From Staphylococcus haemolyticus (GTDB taxonomy: Bacteria > Bacillota > Bacilli > Staphylococcales > Staphylococcaceae): a stretch of DNA of 64,000 bases. Position numbers and translations under genes: made by a program. The notes below the pieces were generated by a model, which saw nothing but the letters and a program-made list of their open reading frames with translations, was not told the DNA's origin and ran no database searches. Shown in pieces: positions 42,470-54,299 of the stretch. The stretch covers positions 1,984,001 through 2,048,000 of the forward strand of contig NZ_CP035291.1 of assembly GCF_006094395.1 (NCBI RefSeq), given 5' to 3'. Within the stretch, counting starts at the first letter, position 1. Each line of letters opens with the position of its first letter.

Positions 42470-43201
42470 TTATTCATTACTATTTGATGATTCTTGGCTT
42501 GACTGACTTTGACTAGACGTAGCACTTCGTTGTGAAGTTTGTCTTGAGGTTGATTGCTGCGTAGACGACTGAGTTGTTGATCGTTGTTGGGTCTGTGGTG
42601 ATTGTTGCGTTCTAGTTTGATTGCTTGTCTGGTTACTATTAGACTTATCCGTATTTGACTCACTAGAATTATTATCACTACTATTATTACTGTTACTTTC
42701 TTGAGTTGCTTGTTCTTTAGTGCGAGTTTCTTCTGTTGTAGCTTCTTCTTTAGTTGTTTTCTCTTGTGTTTTTTCTTCCTTAGTCTGTGCTTCTTTGGTT
42801 CTTTGTTTCTCTTCCCTTGATGGTTGTTGTTTAGTTCTTTGCTGAGTTGAAGGTGTTGCTTGTTGTGTCTGACGTTGTTGGGTTTGCGCTGTTTGCTGCG
42901 TAACATTCTCTTGAGTCACATTCGAACTATCTTCACTTGTTTTTTTATCTTTATCTGACTTATCCTTCTTGTCTTTATCTTCTTTGTCTTTTTTATCATT
43001 TTTATCTTTGTGCTCTTCAGTTGATTGATTGTTTAAGCGTTCACTTGAACGATTTGAATGATCTACAAATGCAAAAATCGCAAATGCTAATCCGCTTAAT
43101 AATAATAAAACGATAATCGTACTAATAAGTTTCGAAATGCCACTCATTTTTTTCTTTTCCGGTTCACCAAAGTCATCTCTATTTCTATTGTTCTTAGACA
43201 T
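42470..43201 (-). CDS. Membrane protein with charged linker and Gln/Ser/Thr-rich tail
   Basis: A short cytosolic start (MSKNNRNRDDFGEPEKKKMS), one transmembrane helix (about 22-46), a Lys/Asp spacer (about 65-88) and then about 150 residues of Gln/Ser/Thr/Asn/Glu low complexity. No enzyme motif. A different frame of the same DNA is also open, but only this one has the membrane topology and a start. Likely exposed and disordered. Similar layout to the gene at 25734. Confidence 0.8.
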   Translation of the reverse strand: MSKNNRNRDDFGEPEKKKMSGISKLISTIIVLLLLSGLAFAIFAFVDHSNRSSERLNNQSTEEHKDKNDKKDKEDKDKKDKSDKDKKTSEDSSNVTQENVTQQTAQTQQRQTQQATPSTQQRTKQQPSREEKQRTKEAQTKEEKTQEKTTKEEATTEETRTKEQATQESNSNNSSDNNSSESNTDKSNSNQTSNQTRTQQSPQTQQRSTTQSSTQQSTSRQTSQRSATSSQSQSSQESSNSNE

Positions 43202-43408
43202 AAGTTACCTCACTTTAATATATTAAAATTGTCTAGTCCCCTAAATGTAGCATATAATTTTACAGTAATTCGCGCGGAAATGAAATAAAAAGGTTTAAGA
43301 CATTAATTATAATGATGCATAATCACTTATATATGATAACATCATAAGTAATTACAAACATCAATTATGCAAATTTAATTTTATTATAATGTGAAAGTGT
43401 GAGACATA

Positions 43409-43588
43409 ATGAAAAAATTTGTTTCTGAAGATATATTTGAAGATGAAAATGTCCCTAAACATAATCTAAAATCTATGATGTTGAATAATGATGATTATGA
43501 TGACAGTCATACATCTCAGTTTGACCTTATATTTTTATTAGTCATTTTCATTCCTCTAATCATATTATTCTTAATCTTTATTCATTAG
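43409..43588 (+). CDS. Small C-terminally anchored membrane protein (59 aa)
   Basis: ATG 43409 to TAG 43588. A soluble acidic part (MKKFVSEDIFEDENVPKHNL, then DDYDDSH) leads into a single C-terminal helix FDLIFLLVIFIPLIILFLIF. The ribosome binding site is weak (GTGTGAG), and TATAAT ends about 20 nt before the ATG, so the leader would be very short. Function unknown. It would be tail-anchored with an inside N-terminus. Confidence 0.6.
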   Translation: MKKFVSEDIFEDENVPKHNLKSMMLNNDDYDDSHTSQFDLIFLLVIFIPLIILFLIFIH

Positions 43589-43604
43589 TACTATAATAGA
43601 TATA

Positions 43605-43735
43605 CAAAGAGCCCACACGATTCTCGCATGGGCTTCTACTAAAGGGAGTCAAAATTGACCTTCGTTTATTTTGTGTAGTCTATGGGGTATACTCAGTTTA
43701 CTCAAAGATATTGAAATCTACTATAGCGAAGGTAC
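43605..43735 (-). ncRNA. rsaH: Probable sRNA RsaH
   Basis: Minus-strand TATAAT (about 43746) is followed 7 nt later by a transcript with 5' ACCTTCG pairing with CGAAGGT, a GTCAATTTTGAC hairpin, an exposed C-rich GACTCCCTTTAG and a terminator AGCCCATGCGA/TCGTGTGGGCT. The position beside the epimerase gene and clpP, and the UCCC motif, fit RsaH as I remember it. The name is recognition by context, not alignment. Confidence 0.62.
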
Positions 43736-43893
43736 AAATTAATTATAACTTAACTTTAGATAATTTAAATCCTGTTTACAGCTTAGTAAATGACATATTA
43801 TTGACTAATCATTGTACATTTTTTGAACAACAAAAGTTCAATGATGATAATAGAAAGGCTATCTTAATACTATAAATTAATAGAGGTGTAAAT

Positions 43894-44793
43894 ATGAAGC
43901 AATTCTTAATAACTGGCGGAACTGGAATGGTAGGAAGTCAATTAGTAAATGAATTAAAGAATCGCGATGTACATATTACAATACTAACTCGTAGTGATAA
44001 GCAAAGTGATGATCCAAAGATTTCTTATGTTAATTGGTCAAAAGACGGTTGGATGTCCCTAGTTCCAGATATAGATGTTGTTATTAATTTGGCTGGTGCA
44101 ACTTTAAATAAACGCTGGACACCATCATATAAACAATTGATTATGACTAGTCGTATTCAGTCAACTCAAGCACTTGTCGATTTATTTAGCGACCGAGAAC
44201 ATAAACCTGAAGTGCTCTTTAATGCTAGTGCGATGGGTTATTATCCACCTAGTTTATATCATACTTATACAGAAAAATATCAAACACATCCGTTTGATTT
44301 TCTATCTGATGTGGTTTATCAGTGGGAACGTTTTGCTAAACGCTTTGAGTCATTTGGTACGCGAGTAATACTTGGCAGATTTAGCATGATTTTATCTGAT
44401 GATGGAGGCGCCTTACAGACGATGAAGCTTCCTTATAAATTCTTCGTAGGTGGTAAATTAGGATCTGGATTCCAATGGTATTCATGGATTCACATTAATG
44501 ACTTAGTACGCGCAATTCTATTCACAATCGATAATCCTAAAGCAAAAGGTCCATTCAATATGGCTGCACCAATTGCTGAACGCCAAAATTTATTTGGGTA
44601 CACACTTGCGCGTGTCATGCATCGCCCTCACGAAACGTGGGTGCCATCATTCCTAATGCGATTAGCACTTGGTGAAATGTCTACGGTTGTTTTAGATACG
44701 CAAAAGGTATTACCAAATAAACTGGATGCGCTCGGTTTTACATTTAACTATCCTAATCTAAAAATTGCTTTCGAAGATTTAATAGATGCATAA
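43894..44793 (+). CDS. NAD-dependent epimerase/dehydratase, TIGR01777 family
   Basis: 299 residues. Rossmann opening [30 protein letters not shown] motif; C-terminal DUF1731-like end ([20 protein letters not shown]). The family (YfcH/SDR39U1) binds NADP(H) and its substrate is unknown. AGAGGTGTAA precedes the ATG. Plus strand; followed by a small membrane protein gene. Confidence 0.92.
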   Translation: MKQFLITGGTGMVGSQLVNELKNRDVHITILTRSDKQSDDPKISYVNWSKDGWMSLVPDIDVVINLAGATLNKRWTPSYKQLIMTSRIQSTQALVDLFSDREHKPEVLFNASAMGYYPPSLYHTYTEKYQTHPFDFLSDVVYQWERFAKRFESFGTRVILGRFSMILSDDGGALQTMKLPYKFFVGGKLGSGFQWYSWIHINDLVRAILFTIDNPKAKGPFNMAAPIAERQNLFGYTLARVMHRPHETWVPSFLMRLALGEMSTVVLDTQKVLPNKLDALGFTFNYPNLKIAFEDLIDA

Positions 44794-44815
44794 TAATTTA
44801 ATTGGAGTTTTAAAA

Positions 44816-45001
44816 ATGAATGACGAGAAATTAACTTATATTCTACTTATCATCGCAAGTCTATTTCTTATACTCAATGGTGTTTTCGCTTTCGAACATA
44901 ATTTAATAATTATTTTAATGTCCATATCTTTCATTTTAATTGGCATTATTTTATTTATTATATCTATTCGACTGTTCCTAAAACATTCTTCAAACAATTA
45001 A
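44816..45001 (+). CDS. Small membrane protein (61 aa)
   Basis: Two hydrophobic helices (LTYILLIIASLFLILNGVFA and LIIILMSISFILIGIILFII) with a basic tail (RLFLKHSSNN). TTGGAG lies 8 nt before ATG 44816; the upstream ATG 44786, inside the epimerase end, lacks a ribosome binding site. Likely co-transcribed with the epimerase. Function unknown. Confidence 0.75.
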   Translation: MNDEKLTYILLIIASLFLILNGVFAFEHNLIIILMSISFILIGIILFIISIRLFLKHSSNN

Positions 45002-45009
45002 AATAGTCA

Positions 45010-45050
45010 TAAAAAAACGGGGAGTGTTAGTTTAAACACCCCCCATTTCT
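45010..45050. terminator. clpP terminator
   Basis: GGGGTGTTTAAACTAACACTCCCC hairpin (loop included) with a run of seven T on the minus strand; also closes the converging plus-strand unit. Confidence 0.85.
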
Positions 45051-45069
45051 ATGCCATGGTTAAATTTGA

Positions 45070-45657
45070 TTATTTTTCTTCTGGTTGCATAACATTATCT
45101 ATTAAACCATATTCTTTAGCTTCGTCAGCAGTTAAGAAGTTATCACGATCAGTATCTTTTTGAATTTTTTCAATACTTTGACCTGTACGTTCAGCTAAAA
45201 TTTTGTTTAATTTTTCACGTGTTTTTAAAATGTGGTTAGCAGCAATTTCGATTTCAGTTGCTTGTCCTTGTGCACCACCTAATGGTTGGTGAATCATAAC
45301 TTCAGCGTTTGGTAATGCAAAGCGTTTACCTTTTGCGCCAGCTGCTAATAGGAATGAACCCATTGATGCAGCCATACCGATACAAATTGTTTGTACATCT
45401 GGTTTAATATGTTGGATTGTATCATAAATTGCAAATCCAGCAGTGACACTACCACCTGGAGAATTAATATATAGATAGATGTCTTTCTCAGAGTCTTGAG
45501 CTTGTAAGAATAATAATTGTGATACAATTGAATTTGCTACATTATCATCAATTGCAGAACCTAACATAATAATACGGTCTTTCAATAAACGTGAATAAAT
45601 ATCGTATGCGCGTTCACCGCGATTTGTTGTTTCAATTACTGTAGGAATTAAATTCAT
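45070..45657 (-). CDS. clpP: ATP-dependent Clp protease proteolytic subunit
   Basis: Serine protease core that works with ClpX and ClpC. Catalytic Ser98 in [14 protein letters not shown], His in [12 protein letters not shown] (about 123), Asp in [15 protein letters not shown] (about 172). 195 residues. AGGAGGAAATATAA precedes the ATG. Single-gene unit under a CtsR box. Confidence 0.98.
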   Translation of the reverse strand: MNLIPTVIETTNRGERAYDIYSRLLKDRIIMLGSAIDDNVANSIVSQLLFLQAQDSEKDIYLYINSPGGSVTAGFAIYDTIQHIKPDVQTICIGMAASMGSFLLAAGAKGKRFALPNAEVMIHQPLGGAQGQATEIEIAANHILKTREKLNKILAERTGQSIEKIQKDTDRDNFLTADEAKEYGLIDNVMQPEEK

Positions 45658-45687
45658 TTATATTTCCTCCTTGTGATTAACTGTTAA

Positions 45688-45722
45688 TTAGTATTTTACA
45701 TCAAAAGTCAAAAATGGTCAAA
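45688..45722 (-). promoter_or_regulatory. clpP promoter with CtsR operator
   Basis: AGTCAAA-AAT-GGTCAAA (45706-45722, plus strand) is a complete CtsR heptad repeat. On the minus strand it overlaps the -35 TTGACC, with TAAAAT 17 bp downstream. CtsR would block the promoter until heat or protein stress. A second half-site (GGTCAAC) lies about 45 bp upstream. Confidence 0.9.
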
Positions 45723-45850
45723 ATTTAAACTCATCTAGCACTAAGAAAAGTTGACCATATTTTAATAGATTTTGTACACTATAAACATACATTCAGATTG
45801 TACTTTTAAAATAACAATTAGTACAGAAATTTGTCTTTATCATTTAATAT

Positions 45851-45922
45851 CTCCTCGTAGTGTAACGGATAGCACGTAAGATTCCGGTTCTTAAGATAGA
45901 GGTTCGACTCCTCTCGAGGAGG
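45851..45922 (+). tRNA. tRNA-Arg (anticodon CCG)
   Basis: Acceptor CTCCTCG/CGAGGAG, anticodon stem TAAGA/TCTTA with loop TTCCGGT (anticodon CCG, reads CGG), T-arm AGAGG-TTCGACT-CCTCT. 72 nt, CCA not encoded. CGG is rare in this low-GC genome. Confidence 0.95.
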
Positions 45923-45959
45923 CTAATAGCTTTAATTATGCACATTTTAATTTCAAGAA

Positions 45960-46168
45960 TGGAAGTGTGACAGAATTCTTTTTAAATTCGTCGTCCCTCT
46001 CTCAACTTGCTTTGCTTGTAGAATTTCTTAGTGAAATCCTCTTTGTTGGGGCCCCGCCCGCAAGGATTACTAGAACTGAGAAAAGCTTGATTTAAGCGGC
46101 TTCTGAGTTCAGACAGCTACTGCGAATTTGCAAAATAGTATCATCATATTATTTATGTCCCAGGCTCG
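45960..46168 (-). repeat. STAR-type intergenic repeat, copy B
   Basis: Contains the STAR core CTTTGTTGGGGCCCC, flanked by CAACTTGCTTTGCTTGTAGA and AACTGAGAAAAGCTTGATTT. Read from the right it begins GAGCCTGGGACATAAAT, matching 15 of 16 bases of an IS1272-like terminal repeat. The left end GGAAGTGTGACAGAATT is a weaker inverted match. Fills the gap between tRNA-Arg and whiA. Confidence 0.85.
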
Positions 46169-46214
46169 TTCTTTTTTATTTGTCTTTTAATTAAAAACCA
46201 AAGAAAACTAAATT

Positions 46215-46283
46215 TCAGGGACTTTTCAGGGATCCAAGTCCCTAGTTCTAAAAAAAGAACTCGCCAATCCATGACGAGTTTAT
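46215..46283 (-). terminator. whiA-side terminators
   Basis: ACTCG/CGAGT hairpin followed by seven T (46282-46250), then a second hairpin AGGGACTT/AAGTCCCT (46244-46217) further downstream. Confidence 0.8.
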
Positions 46284-46285
46284 AC

Positions 46286-47230
46286 TTATAATTCTATTTT
46301 TTCACCACTTCGAATTTTGTCTGCAAGTTCATTTAACTTTCTTAAACGGTGGTTGACTCCAGATTTAGATATCGGACCAGTCGATATCATTTCTCCTAGT
46401 TCTTTTAAAGAGATTTCTTGATGCTCAACTCGAAGTTTGGCAATCTCTCTTAAGCGATCAGGCAAATTATCTAATCCGATTTCCTGATTAATTAACTGAA
46501 TACTTTCTACTTGTTTCATAGCGGCACTTACAGTCTTATTAAGGTTTGCAGTTTCACAATTTACTAAACGATTCACTGAATTTCTCATATCCCTAACAAT
46601 TCGCACATCTTCAAACTTCAATAATGCTTGGTATCCACCTATTAAACTTAGAAAATCAGAAATTTTTTCAGCTTCTTTTAAGTAAGCAATACTACCCTTT
46701 TTTCGTTCTAAATGTTTAGCATTTAATCCATAACTATTCATTAATTTAGTTAAACCTTCAGAATGATTCTCATATTGAGAAAATATTTCTAAATGGTAGG
46801 ATGATGTCTCTGGATTATTTACAGATCCTCCAGCTAAAAATGCGCCTCTTAAATAACTTCTACGCATTTCATCATCTTTAATCATGCTAGCATCAATATC
46901 GTGAACAAAAGTACCATTCTTTAATATACCAAGTTCATCTAGAATTTCTTTAGCTCGCACTTTTGTACGACAAATATAAATATTATTTTTCTTTAATTTC
47001 ATTTTTTTACGAACTAGAATTTCCACTTCTACATTAAATATGCGTTTAATTAATGAATAAATTCTTCTAGCGGTCGTAGCATTCTCTGTTTGAACATTAA
47101 TTACGAATTGTTGATTAGATAGGCTAAGTGCACCGTTCATACGAATTAATGCGCTAAGCTCTGCTTTGGCATTGCTTTCATCAACATCAATGCGTGTTAA
47201 TTCATTCTTCATATCTGATGCAAAACTCAT
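46286..47230 (-). CDS. whiA: WhiA, DNA-binding cell-division/chromosome protein
   Basis: An N-terminal LAGLIDADG-like domain ([18 protein letters not shown]) without homing-endonuclease activity, and a C-terminal helix-turn-helix ([18 protein letters not shown]). GAGGGGG precedes ATG 47230 ([11 protein letters not shown]), so the upstream in-frame ATT/ATG region is not used; 314 residues. In B. subtilis WhiA affects division and chromosome segregation. Third gene of the rapZ-yvcK-whiA run, 131 bp after yvcK. Confidence 0.93.
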   Translation of the reverse strand: MSFASDMKNELTRIDVDESNAKAELSALIRMNGALSLSNQQFVINVQTENATTARRIYSLIKRIFNVEVEILVRKKMKLKKNNIYICRTKVRAKEILDELGILKNGTFVHDIDASMIKDDEMRRSYLRGAFLAGGSVNNPETSSYHLEIFSQYENHSEGLTKLMNSYGLNAKHLERKKGSIAYLKEAEKISDFLSLIGGYQALLKFEDVRIVRDMRNSVNRLVNCETANLNKTVSAAMKQVESIQLINQEIGLDNLPDRLREIAKLRVEHQEISLKELGEMISTGPISKSGVNHRLRKLNELADKIRSGEKIEL

Positions 47231-47361
47231 CACATTTCCCCCTCTAATCAATTATATATATACATGTAACTAACATCCTATATAGTTGCACTATATTACG
47301 CGAATACATTAATAAACATACGCCCTATATCATACCATAGTTATACAGATGATTAGAAGTG

Positions 47362-48348
47362 TTATTTTTTAGGTCTAAATTGAATCGTACTTGTCATTTC
47401 AAGTGCTAAATCATAGATCAATCTTGCTAAAACTTTAGTATTGTGACGTACTAAATGATCATCTAATATTTCGACTAAATTAGATGACGTAATCATTCTA
47501 ATATTATGATCTGTAATTTTATGTTCATCCATAACAACCGGTTTAGCATTACGCTCTCTATAACGTTCTAACACTTTATCATCGTATTTATCATTACTAC
47601 AGATGACATAATCAATAAAATCACTTCCAGCATGTTTATGTATCGCTTGAATATGGTCCATAACATCGTAATCTGATGTTTCTCCCGGTTGAGTCATAAC
47701 ATTAGATATGTATAATTTAGGTGCTTTAGAACGTAAAATAGCTTCTGACATACCTTTAACACATAAATTCGAAATAACACTTGTGTATAGTGATCCAGGT
47801 CCAAGCACGATTAAATCTGCATCTTCTAATGCGTCAATTGCTTCTTCCATAGGTTCAACATTTTCAGGTTCTAAAAAAACACGATCAATACATTTGTTTT
47901 TCTTTGGTATTTGAGATTCTCCTCGTACAATTTCTCCGTCTTCTAACACTGCGTTTAGCATAACATTAGTATTCGTTGAAGGAATCACTTTACCTTTAAT
48001 ATTTAAAATCTTACTTAATTCTTTAACTGCATGACCGAAGTCATTCTTTATATTTGTTAAGGCTGCTAGTAATAAATTACCTAGTGAGTGTCCTTCGATT
48101 TGATTTTCTTTAAATCGATATTGAAATAATTCTTCTATGACCGGTTCAGCATCGCTTAGTGCTGCGATAACATTTCTAATATCACCTGGAGCAGGTATAT
48201 CCATCTCACTACGTATTTTACCAGTACTGCCACCATCATCAGCTACAGTAACGATGGCCGTTATATCAATGGGGTACTCTCTCAGCCCCCTCGCCAATAC
48301 TGATAGGCCTGTTCCACCGCCTATGAGTACAATCTTTAATTGTTTCAT
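47362..48348 (-). CDS. yvcK: YvcK/GlmR, gluconeogenic and cell-wall precursor regulator
   Basis: UPF0052/CofD-like fold with the sugar-nucleotide loop [16 protein letters not shown] and [14 protein letters not shown], later [14 protein letters not shown]. In Bacillus it binds UDP-GlcNAc and stimulates GlmS, steering carbon into the wall. 328 residues. Start overlaps the rapZ stop by 4 bp (ATGA), so translation is coupled. Confidence 0.93.
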   Translation of the reverse strand: MKQLKIVLIGGGTGLSVLARGLREYPIDITAIVTVADDGGSTGKIRSEMDIPAPGDIRNVIAALSDAEPVIEELFQYRFKENQIEGHSLGNLLLAALTNIKNDFGHAVKELSKILNIKGKVIPSTNTNVMLNAVLEDGEIVRGESQIPKKNKCIDRVFLEPENVEPMEEAIDALEDADLIVLGPGSLYTSVISNLCVKGMSEAILRSKAPKLYISNVMTQPGETSDYDVMDHIQAIHKHAGSDFIDYVICSNDKYDDKVLERYRERNAKPVVMDEHKITDHNIRMITSSNLVEILDDHLVRHNTKVLARLIYDLALEMTSTIQFRPKK

Positions 48349-49259
48349 TTTCTCACGCCACTTTCGATATGTGCATCTCTGTGATGAACATAGACATTAT
48401 AATCAAATATTTCTGTTAATTCTTCACCAATGCGTTTAGCTAACGCAACAGAGCGATGTTGACCTCCTGTACAACCTATTGCAATTACTAATTGTGATTT
48501 ACCCTCTTTTTTATAACCTGGTATCATAAATTTCAGTAAATCCATTAATTTTTCGAAAAATATTTCAGTTTCTTTCCATTTCATAACATAATGGTAAACT
48601 GGTTCATCTTCTCCTGTCATCGGTCTTAAGTCTTCAACATAATAAGGATTTGGGAGGAAACGGACATCAAATACTAAATCTGCGTCTTTTTGTATACCGT
48701 GTTTAAAGCCGAAACTTGATACATTGATACTAAAGGATTTAAAATTCTCATCTTCAAATTTTTCTTTCACTCTAGCTTTAAGTTCTTTCGTCGTCAATTG
48801 AGTTGTATCTACAATATAATTAGCGATTGTACGAATATTGCTAAGCAATTGCTTTTCTTCTAAGATTGAATCCATCAAAGACATTTGTCCATTTTCATTT
48901 AAAGGGTGAGCTCGTCTAGATTCTTTGTATCTAGAAATTAGTTTTTCTGTTTCCGCCTCTAAAAACATGACATCTACAATTACATCGTTTCTACTTTTGA
49001 TTGCATCAATTTCTTCTACTAATGATTTAAATAATTCTTTACCTCTTAAATCTATAGCAATAGCTACTTTTTGCAAAGAAGGATTACCTTGTTCCATTAA
49101 TTCTACAAATTTAGGGAGTAAAATAGGTGGTAGATTATCAACACAGAAGTAACCAATATCTTCTAAACATTGTATGACCACTGATTTACCCGCACCGGAT
49201 AGACCTGTTACTACTAATAGTTCACTTTTACTCATTTCATTTTCTTTATGGTTCGTCAT
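48345..49259 (-). CDS. rapZ: RapZ-type nucleotide-binding protein (YvcJ)
   Basis: P-loop [12 protein letters not shown] near residue 18; RapZ C-terminal motif [17 protein letters not shown] and [10 protein letters not shown]. Binds GTP/ATP; in E. coli it controls sRNAs for GlmS, in Bacillus its role is less clear. 304 residues. AGGCGGTG precedes ATG 49259. First gene of rapZ-yvcK-whiA; overlaps yvcK by 4 bp. Confidence 0.93.
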   Translation of the reverse strand: MTNHKENEMSKSELLVVTGLSGAGKSVVIQCLEDIGYFCVDNLPPILLPKFVELMEQGNPSLQKVAIAIDLRGKELFKSLVEEIDAIKSRNDVIVDVMFLEAETEKLISRYKESRRAHPLNENGQMSLMDSILEEKQLLSNIRTIANYIVDTTQLTTKELKARVKEKFEDENFKSFSINVSSFGFKHGIQKDADLVFDVRFLPNPYYVEDLRPMTGEDEPVYHYVMKWKETEIFFEKLMDLLKFMIPGYKKEGKSQLVIAIGCTGGQHRSVALAKRIGEELTEIFDYNVYVHHRDAHIESGVRK

Positions 49260-49393
49260 TTTGACACCGCCTAGTTAATCTTTTTAATATATACATACGT
49301 TTTAGAATATCGTTAATTTACTTTCATAATATCATATGAGCTACTTATCGTAACTATTATTGCGATATCTGAATCTAATATTGAATTAAATAA

Positions 49394-49450
49394 AAAAGGC
49401 TAGAATTCATGCTTTAATCACTATATGATGTGACTGCATGCTCTAGCCTA
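49394..49450 (-). terminator. trxB terminator
   Basis: AGGCTAGAGCATGC pairs with GCATGAATTCTAGCCT, followed by TTTTTT on the minus strand; long inner loop. Confidence 0.85.
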
Positions 49451-49457
49451 ATCTTAT

Positions 49458-50456
<999 letters not shown>

Positions 50457-50462
50457 TTAAAT

Positions 50463-51902
50463 TTATATGCTCAACAATTGATCAATTGCGTTATCTAACT
50501 TATAACGTGATATATTAAACAATTCCATAATTTTCTTTTTAGTCATATGGCTATGATAATAACGATGATATAGATAAGCATGTGCAGCTACATATCTGTC
50601 AACTTCACTAAAATCAACATCGTTCGCAATTAACCCTTCACCTTTATCAATCCAACTTATAAATAATTCCGTATCTTTCTGTATGTCGTCCATTTCATAT
50701 AAACTCACTAAACCTTTGTGAATGAAATCTAATTTATTTAAATGCAGTCCCTGTACTAAATAAGTAAGGTAAAGTTTTTCATAGTCATTCATTGTTTCTA
50801 AAATAGACCAAATCTCTTGAGTCATTAATATTTCTTTACCATTTAATTGATTTAATAAAAACACACCATAAAGTCTATAATGGCTATCATCATCTAATAA
50901 CAGTGGTAATATTTTTTGATCAAATGTTTGTTTACTCTCTTCAAGTACCCAAGGTGCGTAGCCCACATCAACTTTAGAAATTTGCAGTAACTTCTCCCAA
51001 AATACTTTACTCTGTTCTTTATTTCCGAGGTAATAATAATTAAAGCTCAATGCATTAAACATTTGAATTGAGGCAAACTTACCTTTTTTATAAAGTGGTA
51101 ATAATATTTGTTGAGATGCATCGTACTGTTTTAAATAGCTTAGTACTATGCCTAATTTAAAACTTTCATCATCATTCATTGGTACTACTTTACTTAATAT
51201 TTTAAGATATTTGTGATACTTATCTTTTTCATTCGTATTGTAAAGTAGCAATGTATAGTGACATAGTGCATGTACATCTGAATTATCTTCAGCCAATAAC
51301 GCTTCAAACATATCTTTAGCAATTTCATATTCACTTAAATACAAATAGCACATTGCTAATAAGTTGCGAATGACTCTATGTTCTTGAATTTTCTCATCTT
51401 GATTCAAAATATATTTACGTGCATCTTGTAATCTTCCTTGAGAAAATAAATATTGGAATAGTAATTGCGTTGAGAAAAGTTGTGCTTCAAGTTGAATTTT
51501 ATCTTCACTCATATAAGACACTTCGAATGTTTTTTCTAATTCTTCTCGAAAGTCAGTATCATCAGTTAAAATCACATAATTAATACCAAACAAGAAGGCC
51601 TTGTTTGGCTCATTAAGGTCAATGTTTAATTGACTAAGTTGATAGAAACTGTCGGCAACATGATTACCTTCAATAATGCTGTCATAAAACAAATGCTCAG
51701 CTCGTCTACCTAAATTAAGTTTATTTAAGCAATAAGCATACTTTAATTTAATATCAAAATCTTGTGGTGACAAATCAAGCACTTTTTTATAGTATTCTAC
51801 TGCCTTATTAAAATCTTGCATTCTATATTTTTGATCAGCCATTTTACGATAAAATGGTTCATCAAATTTCATCGAGATAATTTTGTCATTGTTTTGCGCC
51901 AT
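50463..51902 (-). CDS. Tetratricopeptide-repeat protein
   Basis: 479 residues made largely of helix-turn-helix TPR units (ADQKYRMQDFNKAVEYYKKV, then VIRNLLAMCYLYLSEYEIAK and LGIVLSYLKQYDASQQILLP). Cytosolic scaffold-type protein; no enzymatic motif. The C-terminal 60 residues (MTKKKIMELFNISRYKLDNA) look like a helix-turn-helix, which could be DNA- or protein-binding. Position between lgt/acyltransferase and trxB is conserved. AGAGAGGTGAC precedes the ATG. Confidence 0.88.
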   Translation of the reverse strand: MAQNNDKIISMKFDEPFYRKMADQKYRMQDFNKAVEYYKKVLDLSPQDFDIKLKYAYCLNKLNLGRRAEHLFYDSIIEGNHVADSFYQLSQLNIDLNEPNKAFLFGINYVILTDDTDFREELEKTFEVSYMSEDKIQLEAQLFSTQLLFQYLFSQGRLQDARKYILNQDEKIQEHRVIRNLLAMCYLYLSEYEIAKDMFEALLAEDNSDVHALCHYTLLLYNTNEKDKYHKYLKILSKVVPMNDDESFKLGIVLSYLKQYDASQQILLPLYKKGKFASIQMFNALSFNYYYLGNKEQSKVFWEKLLQISKVDVGYAPWVLEESKQTFDQKILPLLLDDDSHYRLYGVFLLNQLNGKEILMTQEIWSILETMNDYEKLYLTYLVQGLHLNKLDFIHKGLVSLYEMDDIQKDTELFISWIDKGEGLIANDVDFSEVDRYVAAHAYLYHRYYHSHMTKKKIMELFNISRYKLDNAIDQLLSI

Positions 51903-51918
51903 TCTTTGTCACCTCTCT

Positions 51919-52398
51919 TTATTTATGATGTATTTGCATAGGATTGCCATATGCAATGGCATAATCTGGTATATCTTTTGATACAACTGTTCCAGCTTTA
52001 ACGACTACATGATTACCAATATGTACACCTGGTAGAATGGTCGAATTTGCACCAATTAATGTATGGTCACCAATGTACACTGGGCCATAGCGATATTCAT
52101 CCACTAATACTTCGTGCGTTAATATTGTTGTATTATAACCAATTACAGAATTATTGCCAATTGTAATGAGTTGCGGATAAAAGATGTCAAGCATTACTTT
52201 ATAGGCAATAGCAGTATGTTGTCCAATGGTCATGTTCAATAGATTAATATATATCCAACGTTTCCATTTTAAATTTGGTATAAAACGACATAATTCAATA
52301 AGCAATGTATTGGTAAATACTTTGGGAAAACGTACTAAACTATAAATCCGCCATAGCGGATTAATCTTATGATGGTCTTCTTTAGTTAACCGTCTCAT
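51919..52398 (-). CDS. Left-handed beta-helix acyltransferase
   Basis: Hexapeptide repeats are clear: [52 protein letters not shown]. These define the acetyltransferases of the CysE/LacA type. 159 residues, one compact helix plus a basic N-terminus. Substrate unknown. Starts 4 bp inside the end of lgt, so it is co-translated with lipoprotein maturation. Confidence 0.9.
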   Translation of the reverse strand: MRRLTKEDHHKINPLWRIYSLVRFPKVFTNTLLIELCRFIPNLKWKRWIYINLLNMTIGQHTAIAYKVMLDIFYPQLITIGNNSVIGYNTTILTHEVLVDEYRYGPVYIGDHTLIGANSTILPGVHIGNHVVVKAGTVVSKDIPDYAIAYGNPMQIHHK

Positions 52399-53243
52399 GA
52401 TTTCACTTTCGCCTTAGAGCTATTCCAAGTTAACGGACCTGCTTCTTTGTACAATGGTGGCTGGTATTTAATGCGACGATAAATTAAAATAACCAAACCA
52501 ATTATGATTAAAATAACTGATACCAATTGCGCTACTCTAATATGACTTGTTAGCATTAAACTATCCGTTCTTAACCCCTCTACAAAGAAACGTCCAATTG
52601 AATACCATATTAAATACAGTGTGAATGTTTCACCTACGCGAAGATGCTTTCTAATTGTAATTAATATGATGAATCCCAATATATCCCATATAGATTCATA
52701 TAAGAATGTTGGATGGTAGTATATCCCTTCAATATACATATTACGAATAATAAACTCTGGAATATGTAAATTTTCTAAAAAGGTTCTTGAGACTGGACCC
52801 CCATGAGCTTCATGATTCATAAAGTTACCCCAACGTCCAATACCTTGAGCTAAAATAATGCTTGGTGCCACAATGTCACCAATTTGAAATGGATTTAAAT
52901 TTTTAATTTTACATACAATAATACCAGTGATAAATCCACCTAAAAGACCACCATGTATTGCAATACCGCCATGCCATATCATTGGAATTTCAAAAGGGTT
53001 TTGGGCGTAATATGGCCATTGAAAAATCACGAAATAAATACGTGCAGTGATAAACCCAAAGATGGCACTGTAAAAGATGACGTCAACAAGCGTATCTTTA
53101 TGTAAACCAACATATTTCAAGCTTTCTTGAGCTATGAAATAACCAATAAGGATTCCTACCGCAATAATGATACCGTACCATTTTATTGAAAGTGGACCTA
53201 TGCTAAATGCAGTAGGATCAATATAATTCAGATTAAAAAGCAT
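52395..53243 (-). CDS. lgt: Prolipoprotein diacylglyceryl transferase
   Basis: Membrane enzyme that attaches diacylglycerol to the lipobox Cys of lipoproteins (for example MetQ in this window). Motifs [17 protein letters not shown] and the signature [15 protein letters not shown]. About seven helices, 282 residues. Four bp after hprK ends and overlapping the acyltransferase gene. Confidence 0.96.
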   Translation of the reverse strand: MLFNLNYIDPTAFSIGPLSIKWYGIIIAVGILIGYFIAQESLKYVGLHKDTLVDVIFYSAIFGFITARIYFVIFQWPYYAQNPFEIPMIWHGGIAIHGGLLGGFITGIIVCKIKNLNPFQIGDIVAPSIILAQGIGRWGNFMNHEAHGGPVSRTFLENLHIPEFIIRNMYIEGIYYHPTFLYESIWDILGFIILITIRKHLRVGETFTLYLIWYSIGRFFVEGLRTDSLMLTSHIRVAQLVSVILIIIGLVILIYRRIKYQPPLYKEAGPLTWNSSKAKVKS

Positions 53244-53246
53244 GTT

Positions 53247-54182
53247 CTAGTTCTCCTTGCTTTGATGACCTTTTTTTAAGATTTCTTCATTTAAACGTTG
53301 ATTAAATTCTTCAGCTGTATTAATCCCCATTATATTTAAACGATAATTCATCGCTGCGACTTCTATAATGACTGCAACATTTCGTCCTGGTCTTACAGGA
53401 ATTGTTTTTTTAGTGATTTCTGTATCAAGAATTTGTAATGTTTCTTCATTCAATCCAACTCGGTCATACAGTTTATCTTTATCCCAATTTTCAAGGTTAA
53501 TGTTAAGACGAATTTGTTTTTGTGTGAGGATTGACCCCGCTCCAAATAATGTCATGACATTGATGATACCGAGACCCCTAATTTCTAGTAAGTGCTCAAT
53601 TAATTTAGGTGGTGTCCCTATTAATTCATCTTTAGTTATTTCACGAATTTCTACGTTATCATCAGCTACGAGTCGATGACCTCGTTTCACTAATTCAAGT
53701 GCAGTCTCACTCTTACCTATACCAGAATCTCCAGTGATTAACACACCCACACCATAAACATCGACTAACACACCATGTAATGATGTTGTCTTAGCTAATT
53801 CATGTTCAAGGAAGGTCGTTAATCGACTCATTAAACTTGTAGTTGCATCCTTTGATACGATGAGTGGTGTATCCATTTCTTGAGCGGCATCAATCAGCTC
53901 TTGCGGAGGTTCTAATCCTCTTGTCACAATAATTGCAGGTGTTTCAGGACGACATAATTTTCTCATACGTCCATGACGTTCCTCGTCTGGTAACAAATTA
54001 TAAAACGATAATTCTGTAGTACCTAGTAATTGAATTCGGTCTGCAGCATAGTGTGAAAAATATCCAGCCATTTCTAGACCTGGTCTAGAAATATCCGTAT
54101 TTTTAATAGGTTTATGTAATCCTTTTTCACCTGTAAACAATTCTAATTTAAGTAATTTGACTAATTTCTCTGTCGTTAACAT
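53247..54182 (-). CDS. hprK: HPr kinase/phosphorylase
   Basis: Controls carbon catabolite repression by phosphorylating HPr on Ser46. Walker [18 protein letters not shown], family signature [19 protein letters not shown], and [10 protein letters not shown] before it. 311 residues. GAGGTGAACTCATG start region. First gene of hprK-lgt-acyltransferase-TPR-trxB. Confidence 0.97.
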   Translation of the reverse strand: MLTTEKLVKLLKLELFTGEKGLHKPIKNTDISRPGLEMAGYFSHYAADRIQLLGTTELSFYNLLPDEERHGRMRKLCRPETPAIIVTRGLEPPQELIDAAQEMDTPLIVSKDATTSLMSRLTTFLEHELAKTTSLHGVLVDVYGVGVLITGDSGIGKSETALELVKRGHRLVADDNVEIREITKDELIGTPPKLIEHLLEIRGLGIINVMTLFGAGSILTQKQIRLNINLENWDKDKLYDRVGLNEETLQILDTEITKKTIPVRPGRNVAVIIEVAAMNYRLNIMGINTAEEFNQRLNEEILKKGHQSKEN

Positions 54183-54299
54183 GAGTTCACCTCAAAATTT
54201 TCACTTGAATTCATTCACCTATTATCATATCAAAAATAAAGACAAGATTAATATAAAAAAGAAGAAATCCTAATATATTTGTTTCATATACACCTTAGA

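Noticed and set aside
42400..42906. A second, basic protein of 168 codons on the minus strand
   Set aside because: It is another frame of the Gln/Ser/Thr-rich gene at 42470; the repetitive composition keeps it open.
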